The notes below the pieces were generated by a model that saw only the letters and a program-made list of their open reading frames with translations, ran no database searches and was not told where the DNA came from. Source: Pseudocalidococcus azoricus BACA0444 (GTDB taxonomy: Bacteria > Cyanobacteriota > Cyanobacteriia > Thermosynechococcales > Thermosynechococcaceae). Taken from it: a stretch of 64,000 bases of DNA. The position numbers were made by a program, and so were the translations under genes. The DNA lies in assembly GCF_031729055.1 (NCBI RefSeq), contig NZ_JAVMIP010000001.1, forward strand, positions 186,001 through 250,000, written 5' to 3'. How positions within the stretch are numbered: the first letter of the stretch is position 1; every line of letters begins with the position of its first letter. Below are positions 1 to 9,868 of this stretch, piece by piece.

Positions 1-136
1 GTTGGGAATCATGGCCACGATTTTGCATAATATCCAGTTGTGTATGGGTAAAAAAGCTGAGGGATACTGCTAGGACACTGTAAAAAATCAGCCAAAATCC
101 AACGGTTTGCCAATGGTGAGTGATAAAGCGCAACAT
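1..136 (-). CDS. N-terminus of a membrane-anchored protein, cut by window edge
   Basis: Reading leftwards from an ATG at 136 there is an open frame to the window edge (45 codons). A GGAGG ribosome-binding site at 147-151 lies ten bases upstream. An in-frame ATG at 145 is too close to that site, so 136 is preferred. The peptide begins MLRFITHHWQTVGFWLIFYS and continues with a hydrophobic stretch ending near residue 28, then a polar segment (HTQLDIMQNRGHDSQ). This is a typical single N-terminal membrane anchor or uncleaved signal. The family cannot be identified from 45 residues. Confidence 0.55.
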   Translation of the reverse strand, partial: MLRFITHHWQTVGFWLIFYSVLAVSLSFFTHTQLDIMQNRGHDSQ

Positions 137-508
137 GAGAGACATTCCTCCAAAAAAACACGGGTCTAACTTCAGAGAACTATCAAAAACAAAATAAATC
201 AGAGCGGGACGGCCCAGGCCAGGAGTAAAACTTAAAATCTACAATCTCGACAACTTAATCAATAAACTGTCAGTTAACTGAAGTGGGTTTTAGCTGAGGC
301 AATGGGCTTGGCCGGATTGTGAGGAACAGTGAGAGAGGATTGTATTATCCGAGAGCCTGAAAAAGCCACCCGAATTCAGGAAAGGCCAAATTTTAGACAT
401 GCCTAACTATAGTGGCTGGCTCTGGCAATGGCCAAGGTGGATTCAAGCAGCCTTAAGAAACGCAAAGAAACTTCAAGAAACTTCAAGAAACTTAAATAAA
501 TTTATAAC
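137..508. other. Intergenic region, no convincing gene
   Basis: This 372-bp spacer separates two leftward genes. It holds the likely promoter and Shine-Dalgarno of the gene running off the left edge, one CCAGGCC half-site near 204, and a short tandem repeat at 466-493. A 37-codon rightward ORF from the ATG at 399 has a poorly spaced purine-rich tract and no recognisable sequence, so it is not called. Confidence 0.5.
466..493. repeat. Short tandem repeat, 10-bp unit
   Basis: The unit AGAAACTTCA repeats about 2.8 times without mismatch, just downstream of the stop codon of the leftward NFACT gene. It is followed by an AT-rich stretch. It has no clear hairpin, so it is more likely a replication-slippage product than a terminator. 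Confidence 0.7.
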
Positions 509-2230
509 TTAGTGAGTGAATATCACGTGACTGGGGTAAGCCCACAGGATCGTTTCCTGTTTATAAATCACCAGGCCGGGGGGCATGCCCTTGGGTTTGT
601 AAACGTGCTTGGGGTCTGTATAAACAACGGGAACTTGACTGGTGTGACGGGCCTGGCTGTAATAGGCGGCCAGATTGGCCACATATTGTAAATCCTTATC
701 ACTGGGCTGCATGCCGGCCTCGAGGCGTAACAGAACATGGCTGCCGGGAATTTCCTGAGTATGGAACCACAAATCGTAGGGGCTGGCTAGGCGAAACGTG
801 AGGTGATCATTTTGGCGATTATTCCGACCGATGAGCACATCCCAACCACTAGGCGTTGTAAATCGGAGAAAATCCAGGCCAGGCTTAACGGAGCGGCGAT
901 AGTCTGGGGGCGATAAATACTTTTGTTCAATCAGTTCGTCGCGAATTTCTTCAAGGGTTTCTAAATCAGTCGTATCGCGGTAGCTATCACACTGGGCCAC
1001 GGCGGCGGCAACCTGGGCTAAATAGGCGATCTCTTGCTCCGTTGATTGTAATAGGGGTTGAATACTCTCCTCGGCCCGCTTCAGTTTTTTATAGCGTTTA
1101 TAAAGAGATTCCACGTTATCACTGATGTGTCGTTCGGGATCGAGGGGAATCGTCAGGGGTTGGTTGGTTTCAAAGTCCGTCACGGTCAAGGTTGTTAAGC
1201 CCGGTTGCCATTGATGCCGATAGGTATTGAGGAGATTGGCCTGGTGGAGATAGGTCTGGGCCTGGGCGGCTGTGCCTAGACGGGTTTGAAAATCCCTGGC
1301 CTTTTCCTGGAGTTTACCCAAAAGATGTTGGAGTTTTTGCTGGAGGTGTTGCCGGAGATGTTGCCAGGCCTGGAGTTGGAGATATTCGCCATAGTAGGTT
1401 GCTAATAATTCTGAAATACTAGCAGTTTTCTCCCTCAGGCCCCAGCCCAAAACGCTATAGCCCACCTCTCGCCATCCCGGTGACCAGGCCCCCGACTCCA
1501 AAATGTTGAGCCAGGCCTGCCAAGCAGCAAAAAGACGTTGCCATTGATCCGATGAGAGGTGATCCGTATTTAAGTTAGCGGGACATTGGGCCTGGTCTAG
1601 GAGTTGGCGCACCAAGGCAGAACTTAAACCGCGGTAACAGGTGAGCAGTAGTTTATCAATGGCCCCAGGAACTAAACTGAGGCGGTTTTGCCATTGCTGA
1701 AACGATTCTGTCAGAGTCGGAATGGCTGTGGTTAAGGGGGGCGGGGCCTGGTAGGGTTGGCCGGTTTGGATGGGACGGAGCCGGGACTGTTGGGAACTGA
1801 CCTGATGGGCAGCGGTGACAATTTCCCCAGCGTGATTGACTAAGACCACGTTGCTATATTTCCCCATAATCTCTAAATACAGATGCCAGAGGGGATCATC
1901 TCCGGGTCGGCGGGCAAACTGTAAATCTAAAACCCGTTCCCAAGGGTCAATTGCCACCAGTTGAATTAAAGCCAGGCCCGTGAGTTGGTGCTGTAACTGT
2001 TGACTAAAGGTAAAGGTATCCGGTTGCCGGGGGGGAGGTGAGCCAAGATGAATACGGGCGGCCTGGGGATGCCAAGAAATTGTCAACCAGCCTTTTTGGT
2101 CTAATGTCCGTAGGCCGAGGGCAAGGGTATGGCGATCTAATTGATAAACCAATTCCAAACGGGCCGGGAGCCATTTTTTAGTTAATTCTTGGGAAACCGC
2201 GATCAGGGTTGTCACATCGACAGGCTGCAT
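509..2230 (-). CDS. rqcH: NFACT family protein, Rqc2/RqcH homologue
   Basis: This is a 573-residue NFACT (fibronectin-binding protein A-like) protein. Family members bind obstructed 50S subunits carrying peptidyl-tRNA and recruit tRNA-Ala to add C-terminal alanine tails in ribosome quality control. The N-terminal NFACT-N domain begins MQPVDVTTLIAVSQEL with WLPARLE soon after. A central coiled-coil rich in Q, L and K spans roughly residues 280-420. The C-terminal NFACT-R/DUF814 domain holds TPSGWDVLIGRNNRQND, PYDLWFHTQEIPGSHVLLR and VYTDPKHVYKPKG. Length fits the family. The gene stands alone, its ATG about 145 bp from the divergent gloB. The family call is strong; the RqcH role is from homologues. 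Confidence 0.9.
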   Translation of the reverse strand: MQPVDVTTLIAVSQELTKKWLPARLELVYQLDRHTLALGLRTLDQKGWLTISWHPQAARIHLGSPPPRQPDTFTFSQQLQHQLTGLALIQLVAIDPWERVLDLQFARRPGDDPLWHLYLEIMGKYSNVVLVNHAGEIVTAAHQVSSQQSRLRPIQTGQPYQAPPPLTTAIPTLTESFQQWQNRLSLVPGAIDKLLLTCYRGLSSALVRQLLDQAQCPANLNTDHLSSDQWQRLFAAWQAWLNILESGAWSPGWREVGYSVLGWGLREKTASISELLATYYGEYLQLQAWQHLRQHLQQKLQHLLGKLQEKARDFQTRLGTAAQAQTYLHQANLLNTYRHQWQPGLTTLTVTDFETNQPLTIPLDPERHISDNVESLYKRYKKLKRAEESIQPLLQSTEQEIAYLAQVAAAVAQCDSYRDTTDLETLEEIRDELIEQKYLSPPDYRRSVKPGLDFLRFTTPSGWDVLIGRNNRQNDHLTFRLASPYDLWFHTQEIPGSHVLLRLEAGMQPSDKDLQYVANLAAYYSQARHTSQVPVVYTDPKHVYKPKGMPPGLVIYKQETILWAYPSHVIFTH

Positions 2231-2375
2231 GAGTCATTTCCCCAGGGCGCGACTCCTCTAATTATCCGCAGAACCTCGACAAATTCACCACCCTTGATCA
2301 TTGTTGTTCATCTTGGCCTGGATGACTCTCGTTAGAATCTTCATTGACCCTATGTATGGTTTTTGAGACTCCCCT

Positions 2376-3164
2376 GTGCAATCCCCCCAGGCCCTAACGA
2401 TTTATCGCTTGCCCATCTTCCGGGATAACTATGTCTTTCTCTGGCATGATCCGCTCAATCAAACCGCCGCCGTCATTGATCCAGGGGATAGCCAACCCGT
2501 TCTTGACAAGCTCCAGCACCTCCAGGCCCAGTTAACCCACCTCTTCATCACCCATCACCACTGGGATCATATTGATGGCATTTCCGGCCTGCAAGCGCGT
2601 TATCCCCGGGTCAAAATCTTCGGTTCAGCAGTGGATCGGGGCCGGATTCCAGGCCAAACTGTTTTTTTAGAGGGGGGAGAAATTCTTGAGTTTGGCGGCC
2701 AGGCCATAGAAGTGCTTGCCGTACCCGGCCATACATCCGGTCATTTAGCCTATTATGTGCTCCCCCAGGCCAATCAACCAGGGGAATTATTTTGCGGAGA
2801 TACCCTTTTTGGTTGTGGCTGTGGCCGGCTGAAGGAAGGAACCCCGGCCCAACTCTGGGACTCACTCCAACGCATCCGCGAATTGCCAGATCAAACGCGA
2901 GTGTGGTGCGCCCATGAATATACTCTCAAAAATATTCAATTTGCCCTCACCGTAGATCCCAATAATGCCAGTTTGCAAGACCGCCATCGCACCACCCACC
3001 TTGCCCGTCAACACCAAGAAGCCACCATTCCAACTACCCTAGGCCTGGAGAAACAAACTAATCCCTTCCTCCGCTGTGAACAACTGGAACTCCAACAAGC
3101 TGTTAAAGCCACCTCTAGCCTGCAAACCTTTACCCGCTTACGAGGAATGCGCGATCAGTACTAA
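2376..3164 (+). CDS. gloB: Hydroxyacylglutathione hydrolase (glyoxalase II)
   Basis: This metallo-beta-lactamase-fold thioesterase hydrolyses S-D-lactoylglutathione to glutathione and D-lactate, the second step of methylglyoxal detoxification. The metal-binding motif THHHWDH is at residues 59-65. Further ligands lie in VPGHTSGH, in [13 protein letters not shown] and in the CAHEYT motif, all characteristic of glyoxalase II. The C-terminal substrate-binding helices end with [12 protein letters not shown]. The 262-residue length is normal. Translation starts at a GTG at 2376; the sequence [13 protein letters not shown] close to the start matches the usual N-terminus, so no longer start is needed. 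It is transcribed divergently from the NFACT gene and followed by cysK on the same strand. Confidence 0.93.
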   Translation: MQSPQALTIYRLPIFRDNYVFLWHDPLNQTAAVIDPGDSQPVLDKLQHLQAQLTHLFITHHHWDHIDGISGLQARYPRVKIFGSAVDRGRIPGQTVFLEGGEILEFGGQAIEVLAVPGHTSGHLAYYVLPQANQPGELFCGDTLFGCGCGRLKEGTPAQLWDSLQRIRELPDQTRVWCAHEYTLKNIQFALTVDPNNASLQDRHRTTHLARQHQEATIPTTLGLEKQTNPFLRCEQLELQQAVKATSSLQTFTRLRGMRDQY

Positions 3165-3273
3165 CCCCCATCGCCTTCAGCCTGGCCCAAAATCTCCCAC
3201 CCGGCCATGGTTTTGTATGAAGATGACTGATGTAGGGTCTTCCGGCCTGTTCCTTACCCAAAGAGAATCCCCC

Positions 3274-4236
3274 ATGAACATTGCTTCCGATATTACTGCC
3301 CTGATTGGCCGCACTCCCCTCGTTCAACTGAATCGCATTCCCCAGGCCGAGGGCTGTCAAGCCAGAATTGTCGTCAAGCTGGAAAGTATGAATCCGGCCG
3401 CCTCAGTTAAGGATCGGATTGGCATTAGCATGATTTTGGAAGCTGAAGCCCAAGGGAAAATTACCCCCGGTAAGACTGTTCTCGTTGAACCCACCTCAGG
3501 AAATACAGGCATTGCCCTCTCGATGGTGGCCGCAGCCAAGGGATATCGCCTGATTTTGACGATGCCAGAAACCATGAGTTCGGAACGGCGGGCAATGTTG
3601 CGGGCCTATGGGGCGGAACTAGAATTAACCCCCGGTATTGAAGGGATGAGTGGCTGTATTCAACGGGCCCAGAAAATTGTGGACTCCATTCCCGATGCCT
3701 TTATGTTGCAACAGTTTAGTAATCCCGCCAACCCAAAAATTCACCGTGAAACGACTGCTGAAGAAATTTGGCAAGATACCGATGGGCAAGTGGATATTCT
3801 CATCTCAGGGGTGGGAACAGGGGGAACCATTACCGGCGTGGCCAGTGCCCTTAAAGCCCGTAAGCCCTCTTTCCAGGCCATTGCAGTTGAACCGGCCAAT
3901 AGTCCCGTTCTCTCCGGCGGTCGCCCCGGCCCCCATAAAATTCAAGGCATTGGCGCGGGCTTTATTCCCCCCATTTTGCAAACGGAACTGATTGATGAGG
4001 TAATTCAAGTTAGCGATGACCAGGCGATTCATTTTGGACGGCGACTGGCTCGGGAAGAAGGACTCCTCTCTGGAATTTCCTCCGGGGCTGCCCTCTATGC
4101 CGCGATTCAAGTCGGAAAACGCCCGGAAAATGCTGGCAAATTGATCGTCATGGTGCAGCCGAGTTTTGGCGAACGCTACTTAAGTACTCCCCTGTTCCAA
4201 GATGCCGAACCTTTGCCCTCACTTTTGCCCCTTTAA
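3274..4236 (+). CDS. cysK: Cysteine synthase A (O-acetylserine sulfhydrylase)
   Basis: This PLP enzyme makes L-cysteine from O-acetyl-L-serine and sulfide, the last step of sulfur assimilation. The Schiff-base lysine is K46 in PAASVKDR. The substrate loop TSGNTG is at 74-79 and the PLP-phosphate loop GTGGT at 181-185. The protein is 320 residues, normal for CysK. The open frame extends 66 codons upstream into gloB, but the family N-terminus ([17 protein letters not shown]) begins at the ATG at 3274, which is therefore chosen. It lies 109 bp after gloB on the same strand, so co-transcription is possible. CysM is less likely from the length and the NPAASVKDR motif. Confidence 0.93.
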   Translation: MNIASDITALIGRTPLVQLNRIPQAEGCQARIVVKLESMNPAASVKDRIGISMILEAEAQGKITPGKTVLVEPTSGNTGIALSMVAAAKGYRLILTMPETMSSERRAMLRAYGAELELTPGIEGMSGCIQRAQKIVDSIPDAFMLQQFSNPANPKIHRETTAEEIWQDTDGQVDILISGVGTGGTITGVASALKARKPSFQAIAVEPANSPVLSGGRPGPHKIQGIGAGFIPPILQTELIDEVIQVSDDQAIHFGRRLAREEGLLSGISSGAALYAAIQVGKRPENAGKLIVMVQPSFGERYLSTPLFQDAEPLPSLLPL

Positions 4237-4251
4237 TGCTGTCAATCTGAC

Positions 4252-5805
4252 CTAGAGACGACCGCGCGCTTTGAGTAACAAATATTGATCCACCAGAGCT
4301 TCACTGAGTTGGGGGGCCGGGGCATCGAGGACAAGCACTCCTTGCTGTTTCACTTTGGCAAAGGCTCGCTGGCGTTGGTGGAGTAAATCAAGGGCCACGG
4401 CCTGGTCATAGAGCAAATCTAAAGTGGGGGACGGCTCAATTTTGTCTCTGAGGGATTGATGAGAGAGGCGATCAACCAAGGGATCTCGAAAGGTGACACA
4501 AAAGGGTAAAAATCTAGGGGTGAGGCGGGTCATCGCGGCCAAGAGTTCTCCCGATGCGGTTTGATCAATGATTTCTGTCAACATCACAACCAAGGCCCGG
4601 CGGGTGTATTGCCCTAAGAGTGTACTCACAGTGCCGATGTAATCCGATTCCTTCATCACGGGTTCAACATTATAAATTTGGGCCAAGATTTGTCCTAGGT
4701 GGGAATCCCCGGCCTGGGGGGCAATCCAGCGATAGAGACCTTGATCAAAGACGGCCAACCCGACCCGATCTCCCCGCCGCAAACCCGTCATCGCCAAAGC
4801 CAAAGCTGCATTTAGGGCCCAGTCAAAACGTTTTAACCCAGCCACTTGGGCAGTCATTAGACGGCCGCGATCTAGCAAAATAATCAGGGGTTGATCCCGT
4901 TCTGGCTCCATAACCCGGACTAAGGGACGGCCGCGACGGGCTGTAGCTTTCCAGTCCATCATCCGTAAATCATCGCCAAGGTAGTAATCCCGTAACTCAG
5001 CAAATTCTGTTCCGCCTAGGGAATGTCGCCGCCGCCGTAAACTACCACTGGCCTCGAGGCTTAAACGCACTGATAAGGCCCGCAGGCCAATTAAATCGGG
5101 ATAAACGTCAACTTTGGTAGTGATCGGAATCAGGCGATGCCACCAGGCCAGGCCCCAAGGACTTTTTATTCGCACCACCAGGCCTGGCCAAGTAAATTCA
5201 CCCCGTCTAGCCGGAAAAACGCTATAGGTTAACCGAGTTTGTTGATCAGCCTTGAGGAGAACTTGAAACTGATGGTCATTAGGATTGGGTTGGAAATCAG
5301 CCAGGCCTGGATCAAAAAATTGGTTTTGGGGTTCTAATCCCAGGGGCAAATGATCAACTAAGACAGCAACAGTTTGTGATGTTTTGATCGGCGTGCGGTG
5401 GACAGTCACCGTTAAGGTAATTGGATTATTGCGACCGATAGATAAACGTGGTTCACAGGCCCGGATAATCTCAATCTGCCAGCCCAGGCCACGCCGAAAA
5501 TCCCAAATCCCCAGGCCTAACAATCCTAAGTTATAAACAATTAGTAAGCCTAACCCCAATAAATTCCGCCAATCCCCCACCAAAAACCACAAAATATCCG
5601 TGACTAAATCTTGGCCGGGGCGAGGGGGGGCATCAGGGCCGGGCAGGAGTGAGATGATGACTGGAATTACTAACCCTAACCCCAAGTAAACATAGAACCG
5701 TGTAGTGGGAACCCAGGCTGAGTAGTGGCTTAATCCGGGGGATGTAGGCGGTGCAGATGGAGGTTTTGGTGCGGACTTTGGTGGAGGGGCGACAGTTCTG
5801 ATCAT
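4252..5805 (-). CDS. DUF58 domain membrane protein of a MoxR-associated operon
   Basis: This is a 517-residue protein. A proline-rich N-terminus is followed by two probable transmembrane segments at about 37-54 and 81-100, a beta-rich region, then the DUF58 core with LRDYYLGDDLRMMDWKATAR and a von Willebrand A-like fold (IILLDRGRLM, VVMLTEI). DUF58 proteins are regularly encoded beside MoxR AAA+ ATPases and are thought to act with them in chaperone-like assembly or maturation of other proteins. Here the order in transcription is moxR, a small membrane protein, then DUF58, separated by 20-30 bp, so this is almost certainly one operon. It ends 15 bp from the stop of the convergent cysK. The substrate is unknown. 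Confidence 0.88.
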   Translation of the reverse strand: MIRTVAPPPKSAPKPPSAPPTSPGLSHYSAWVPTTRFYVYLGLGLVIPVIISLLPGPDAPPRPGQDLVTDILWFLVGDWRNLLGLGLLIVYNLGLLGLGIWDFRRGLGWQIEIIRACEPRLSIGRNNPITLTVTVHRTPIKTSQTVAVLVDHLPLGLEPQNQFFDPGLADFQPNPNDHQFQVLLKADQQTRLTYSVFPARRGEFTWPGLVVRIKSPWGLAWWHRLIPITTKVDVYPDLIGLRALSVRLSLEASGSLRRRRHSLGGTEFAELRDYYLGDDLRMMDWKATARRGRPLVRVMEPERDQPLIILLDRGRLMTAQVAGLKRFDWALNAALALAMTGLRRGDRVGLAVFDQGLYRWIAPQAGDSHLGQILAQIYNVEPVMKESDYIGTVSTLLGQYTRRALVVMLTEIIDQTASGELLAAMTRLTPRFLPFCVTFRDPLVDRLSHQSLRDKIEPSPTLDLLYDQAVALDLLHQRQRAFAKVKQQGVLVLDAPAPQLSEALVDQYLLLKARGRL

Positions 5806-5828
5806 GGGGCGTTGCTAATGAATTGCTG

Positions 5829-6083
5829 TTAAGAACCAGAGACCATTGGTGGATGATAGGCTACCCAAAACTCAAAGGCATTGCGGGCTAAAATAAGTAA
5901 ACTGGCAGAAATTACAGTCGCAACTAAGGCCGTGGTTAAACTCCCCAACAGATTATCTAAGCGTTGATTCGACTTTTTTACATCACTATCAATCGTTTCT
6001 AGACGGGTTTCTAGGGTATCCATCCGCTGCTCAATGCGTTCCAGTTGCGTTAAAACCTTACTTTGAAATTCTTGTTCACTCAT
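5829..6083 (-). CDS. Small coiled-coil membrane protein between moxR and DUF58 genes
   Basis: This 84-residue protein starts MSEQEFQSKVLTQLERIEQR. It has a predicted coiled coil over roughly residues 5-48 (heptads of L, I and V with charged residues between), then one hydrophobic segment at about 50-68, and a short C-terminal tail. The layout resembles small t-SNARE-like or DUF-type bacterial proteins that oligomerise on the inner membrane, but I do not recognise a named family. It sits 29 bp after moxR and 23 bp before the DUF58 gene on the same strand. That close spacing argues that it is real and probably works with them. Confidence 0.75.
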   Translation of the reverse strand: MSEQEFQSKVLTQLERIEQRMDTLETRLETIDSDVKKSNQRLDNLLGSLTTALVATVISASLLILARNAFEFWVAYHPPMVSGS

Positions 6084-6112
6084 TGACTGTTACCTCATAA
6101 GCTGTGTCTAAT

Positions 6113-7054
6113 CTAACGCGGAACCGTAATCCGATTGAGTAAAGCCGTAATCACTTGGTCTAGGGTTGTCCCATCCAGTTGTGCTTCTGGCCGGAGAATC
6201 AGCCGATGTTGGAGCAGGGGTTGAGCTAGGGCTTTAATGTCATCGGGGGTAACAAAATCACGACCATCCAACCAGGCCTGGGATTGAGCCGCCCTTAACC
6301 AACCGACTGCCGCCCGTGGAGATGCCCCTAAAAGTAAATTGGTCTGTTGCCGACTCCCTTGAATTAGAGCCAGTAAATAATCTTGGACGGGGGGTTCAAC
6401 CTTGACTTGCCGGGCCTGGGCGCGAGCTTCTAAGACTTGTTCAACGGTGATTACTGGCTCCAGGGGCAATCGGTCTAAATTCCGGGCTTCAAAGCCACCC
6501 AGAGCATTGACCAGCATTTGTTTTTCAGCACTGGCCGGGGGGTAATCTACAACCAACTTGAACAGGAAGCGATCTAATTGGGCCTCGGGCAAGGGATAAG
6601 TACCTTCAAATTCCAAGGGGTTTTGGGTGGCCACTGTCCAGAACAAGGGAGACAGGGGAATAGTCGTACCATCTAGGGTAACTTGCCGCTCCTCCATGGC
6701 TTCTAAGAGAGCTGCTTGGGTCTTCGGTGGGGTACGGTTAATCTCATCGGCTAAGAGGACTTGGGTAAAAATGGGGCCTTTACGGAGGCGAAACGTGCGG
6801 CTGTTCAAGTCAAAAATGCTAGTTCCCAAGACATCGGCCGGCAAAACATCCGGGGTGAGTTGAATCCGGCGAAAATCCGCAGCTATCAAGCGAGAGAGTA
6901 ACTTCACCAGCAGGGTTTTGGCGGTTCCGGGGACACCTTCAAGAATGACATGGCCCTCGGACAAAAGAGCGACTAAGAGACCGTGGATGATCCCGGTTTG
7001 ACCGACAACAATCTGACTCAGTTTGGTTTCTAGGTTCTGAAACAGGGTATTCAA
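6113..7054 (-). CDS. MoxR family AAA+ ATPase
   Basis: This 313-residue AAA+ ATPase has Walker A GVPGTAKT at 40-47, Walker B LLADEINR at 99-105, sensor 1 in WTVATQNP, and the typical MoxR sequence EGTYPLPEAQLDRFLFK. The C-terminal lid contains GASPRAAVGWLRAAQ (sensor 2 arginine). MoxR ATPases are chaperone-like and act with DUF58 or VWA proteins, for instance in metal-enzyme maturation or stress tolerance. Here the partner DUF58 gene lies downstream in the same operon. It is the first gene of the operon; the promoter should be in 7055-7230, a region it shares with the remnant ORF beginning at 7234. The specific client is unknown. Confidence 0.92.
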   Translation of the reverse strand: MNTLFQNLETKLSQIVVGQTGIIHGLLVALLSEGHVILEGVPGTAKTLLVKLLSRLIAADFRRIQLTPDVLPADVLGTSIFDLNSRTFRLRKGPIFTQVLLADEINRTPPKTQAALLEAMEERQVTLDGTTIPLSPLFWTVATQNPLEFEGTYPLPEAQLDRFLFKLVVDYPPASAEKQMLVNALGGFEARNLDRLPLEPVITVEQVLEARAQARQVKVEPPVQDYLLALIQGSRQQTNLLLGASPRAAVGWLRAAQSQAWLDGRDFVTPDDIKALAQPLLQHRLILRPEAQLDGTTLDQVITALLNRITVPR

Positions 7055-7233
7055 GCCAGGCCTCGCAGTAGGGGTTTAACCGTGCTTCCCCAGACTAGCA
7101 ATTCAAAGGCCCTGGGCCTCAAAATCCTAGTGAAAATTTATCTTTCAGTGGAGTTATATCATTGGGCATGATTTACCCTAGGTTAAGTCAACGGTTTAAC
7201 TGTTGCAATAGATAGCTAGCTTATTTTGAGGAA

Positions 7234-7413
7234 ATGCCAAAGAAAATCCAGAAACTAAAAAATATGCCACCAAAGGCAAGATTTGCGGAATTTCTTGGAA
7301 AAGGGAGCCACCCCAACGAGGTACATCTACGCTATGCAGGGAAAATAACGGTTTTGTATCCAAGCCAACGACATCCCCCATTTGCCCTAGTTAGCCGATG
7401 TTGCCACCACTAA
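7234..7413 (+). pseudogene. hicA-like toxin remnant, antisense to the ftsH 3' end
   Basis: A 59-codon rightward frame starts MPKKIQKLKNM and contains LGKGSH followed by HLRYAGKIT. This pattern resembles HicA mRNA interferases (MPKKI.EL..ML.KAGF..GKGSH...HP..AGKIT), including the catalytic histidine of GKGSH. After KIT the expected HicA ending is lost: the frame runs [12 protein letters not shown] into antisense ftsH sequence and stops inside it. A GAGG lies two bases before the ATG. No hicB follows. I read it as a decayed or truncated hicA. The similarity is from memory of the family, so the call is moderate. Confidence 0.5.
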
Positions 7414-9291
7414 AGCTGCTGGCTCCTTCACTGGAAGGGTTGTATGTTGACGGACTAGTTTCCGAAATTCATCCCCTTCAATGGTTTCTTTTTCCAACAA
7501 GAGTTCCACTAGACGATCCATGGCCTGGCGATGTTCACGGATCAACTTGCGAGCCACATCATAGCAATGGGTGACAATTTGCCGGACTTGCCGATCGATT
7601 TGGACAGCTACTTCTTCCGAATATTCGGAGCGCGGCATTAAATCTCGGCCTAAAAAGACCTCATGGCCTGGGGCTTCCAAGGCCAAATGTCCTAAATCCG
7701 ACATTCCATAGCGGGTTACCATTTCCCGCGCCAAATTAGCCACAGCCCGTAAATCACTACTTGCGCCAATCGTGACTTCTGATTCGCCAAAAATCTCGAC
7801 CTCGGCAGCCCGTCCTCCCAACAGGATCGTAATTTGATCTAATAACCAGGCCCGGCTGTAAAGACCACTATCGACCCGTTCCTCATCAAATACCTGTTGG
7901 GCAAAGCCACCGACACCACCGGAGCGGGGAATAATCGTGACTTTATTGAGGGGATCCGTATGTTTAAGAAGGGTCATCAACAAAGCGTGCCCGACCTCAT
8001 GATAGGCAATCAACCATTTTTTCTTGCTGTTCAGAAGCGGGGTTAAGGTCATGCCAATGGTAACGCGGTCAATGGCATCTTCAATTTCGACATTGGTGAT
8101 GGCTGGTTTACGCCGCCGGGCCGTGAGAATGGCCGCTTCATTCAAGAGATTCGCCAATTCCGCACCGGAAAACCCTGGGGTACGTCGGGCCACAACTTCT
8201 AGGGAAACGTCCTCATCCACCTTTTTGCCACGGGCATGAACGTCTAAGATTTGGAGGCGGCCGTTAAAGGTGGGTAAATCTACGGTGACTTGGCGATCAA
8301 ATCGGCCAGGCCGGAGGAGGGCAGAATCCAAGACATCGGGGCGATTCGTCGCGGCAATCACAATAATGCCAGTATTGCCTTCAAAGCCATCCATTTCTGT
8401 CAGCAGTTGATTCAGAGTTTGCTCTCGCTCATCATTGCCCCCACCAATCCCGGCTCCCCGTTGCCGGCCAACCGCGTCAATTTCATCAATAAACACCAGG
8501 CAGGGCGCGCTTTCTTTCGCTTTTTTGAATAAATCCCGTACGCGCGAGGCCCCCACTCCGACAAACATTTCCACAAATTCCGAACCAGAAATCGAGAAAA
8601 AGGGGACTCCCGCTTCCCCGGCAATGGCTTTAGCGAGAAGAGTTTTCCCAGTTCCCGGCGGCCCAATCAGCAGCACCCCCTTGGGAATCCGCGCCCCCAC
8701 TGCAGTAAATTTTTCAGGTTTTTTCAAAAAGGTAACCACTTCTTGGAGTTCTTCTTTGGCTTCTTCAATCCCGGCCACATCGTTAAAGCCCACCCCTGTC
8801 TCTGCTTCCATCTGAAAGCGGGCTCGGGACTTCCCAAAGTTGAGAATCTGTCCCGGCCCCCCCGGTGCATTAGCCGTTCGTCTCATGATCAGTAGAAATA
8901 AAACTAAAAGAAAAAAGCCCAGCATCAGATTAGAAACCAAGCCAATGACGGCACTATCGCTACTAGTGGGGACAATGGTGAAATCGGCTTTTGAGCGGCG
9001 GAGGAGTTCCACCAGTTCAACGTTGCGATCAAATAAGACTACTTCCTGAGGCGGATTAGAGTCTTTTTGCCCTTTCAGCTGAAACTTAGCCAGGTTCTGT
9101 TCGGGGTAAATATCAACTTTAGCGACCTTGCCCTGTTTAATATCCTGGAGAAACTGGCTGTAGGAAACTTCACTACTCCGGGCCTGGGCCAAAGCAGCCG
9201 GGACATTGATAATTCCCAGAGCTACCACCAGAGCGAGTTTCCCTAAACCAAAGCCTGTCAACCGTTGATGACGCGTTCTTGCTGATTTCAC
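7387..9291 (-). CDS. ftsH: ATP-dependent zinc metalloprotease FtsH
   Basis: This is a 634-residue membrane-anchored AAA+ protease; cyanobacterial FtsH hexamers degrade damaged photosystem II D1 and other membrane proteins. It has an N-terminal hydrophobic segment or signal at about 17-36, a periplasmic/lumenal domain, a second transmembrane segment at about 115-136, Walker A GPPGTGKT at 210-217, Walker B CLVFIDE, the second region of homology [20 protein letters not shown] and the zinc site HEVGH at 431-435. The start is a GTG at 9291. The final codons overlap a hicA-like remnant on the other strand. Cyanobacteria have four FtsH paralogues; the sequence alone does not let me say which one this is. 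Confidence 0.95.
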   Translation of the reverse strand: MKSARTRHQRLTGFGLGKLALVVALGIINVPAALAQARSSEVSYSQFLQDIKQGKVAKVDIYPEQNLAKFQLKGQKDSNPPQEVVLFDRNVELVELLRRSKADFTIVPTSSDSAVIGLVSNLMLGFFLLVLFLLIMRRTANAPGGPGQILNFGKSRARFQMEAETGVGFNDVAGIEEAKEELQEVVTFLKKPEKFTAVGARIPKGVLLIGPPGTGKTLLAKAIAGEAGVPFFSISGSEFVEMFVGVGASRVRDLFKKAKESAPCLVFIDEIDAVGRQRGAGIGGGNDEREQTLNQLLTEMDGFEGNTGIIVIAATNRPDVLDSALLRPGRFDRQVTVDLPTFNGRLQILDVHARGKKVDEDVSLEVVARRTPGFSGAELANLLNEAAILTARRRKPAITNVEIEDAIDRVTIGMTLTPLLNSKKKWLIAYHEVGHALLMTLLKHTDPLNKVTIIPRSGGVGGFAQQVFDEERVDSGLYSRAWLLDQITILLGGRAAEVEIFGESEVTIGASSDLRAVANLAREMVTRYGMSDLGHLALEAPGHEVFLGRDLMPRSEYSEEVAVQIDRQVRQIVTHCYDVARKLIREHRQAMDRLVELLLEKETIEGDEFRKLVRQHTTLPVKEPAALVVATSAN

Positions 9292-9370
9292 GTGCGTATG
9301 ATTCGTTACAAAAGGACTCTATTGATCAGTTTAACCTCGCTATCCCTGGCTTTGGAGAAATAGTGGGGCC

Positions 9371-9787
9371 CTAGCCCTGTTCGGGAGAACTCTCCAGAAA
9401 GGTTGTCGGTAAGTCGAGCCAGGCCTGGAGATGGGACTTCAGAATTGGGGAGAACGCTTGACGCTGGCTAAATTTGTCGCTGCGGATGGGCTTGCGATGT
9501 TCATCTAACGTCCAACCATAATCCGTACTGAGGCGAATCTTGTCATGCCAGTCAGCAATGGAAACAATCAGTTGATCAGCCGGGCTGTTATCGTAATTGT
9601 GAACCCGAAAGACATAGTTAAAGGTGTTTTGATGTCCAGAGGCAACAGTCGAGGCTTGGCCAAAACGGGTTTGCAACCGCTGGTGAACCGCAGAGACAAG
9701 CTGTTGATCGCCAAACTCAGCCAAGGTTCGCATTGCCAAGGTGATTGCAAAATAAAATTCATCAACAGGAATAAACTCTAATTCCAT
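9371..9787 (-). CDS. Conserved hypothetical protein
   Basis: The chosen start gives 138 residues beginning [20 protein letters not shown]. An upstream in-frame start at 9826 would add 13 residues but would run into the promoter area of the divergent rpmI, and a GAGG-like sequence precedes 9787, so 9787 is preferred. The protein is soluble, mixed alpha/beta, with many aromatic residues ([25 protein letters not shown]). I do not recognise a named family. It lies 79 bp upstream of ftsH on the same strand. The in-frame composition is like its neighbours, so it is likely a real gene. Confidence 0.7.
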   Translation of the reverse strand: MELEFIPVDEFYFAITLAMRTLAEFGDQQLVSAVHQRLQTRFGQASTVASGHQNTFNYVFRVHNYDNSPADQLIVSIADWHDKIRLSTDYGWTLDEHRKPIRSDKFSQRQAFSPILKSHLQAWLDLPTTFLESSPEQG

Positions 9788-9868
9788 ACTTGGCCTCGTT
9801 CTTGCCAGTTGCTTAGTCAGGATCATATACTAGAAGACTGTGTTGAAATAGTAAAACAGGGGCTAGTG

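Noticed and set aside
399..512. 37-codon plus-strand ORF (MPNYSGWLWQWPRW...) upstream of the NFACT gene end
   Set aside because: No homologue recognised and its end is made of a tandem repeat; the purine-rich tract upstream is poorly spaced.
3076..3273. 66-codon N-terminal extension of cysK into gloB
   Set aside because: The CysK family begins at [15 protein letters not shown]; upstream residues are translated gloB sequence in another frame.
7196..7381. 61-codon minus-strand ORF just after the ftsH stop
   Set aside because: It is the antisense shadow of the hicA-like remnant and has no recognisable sequence or Shine-Dalgarno.
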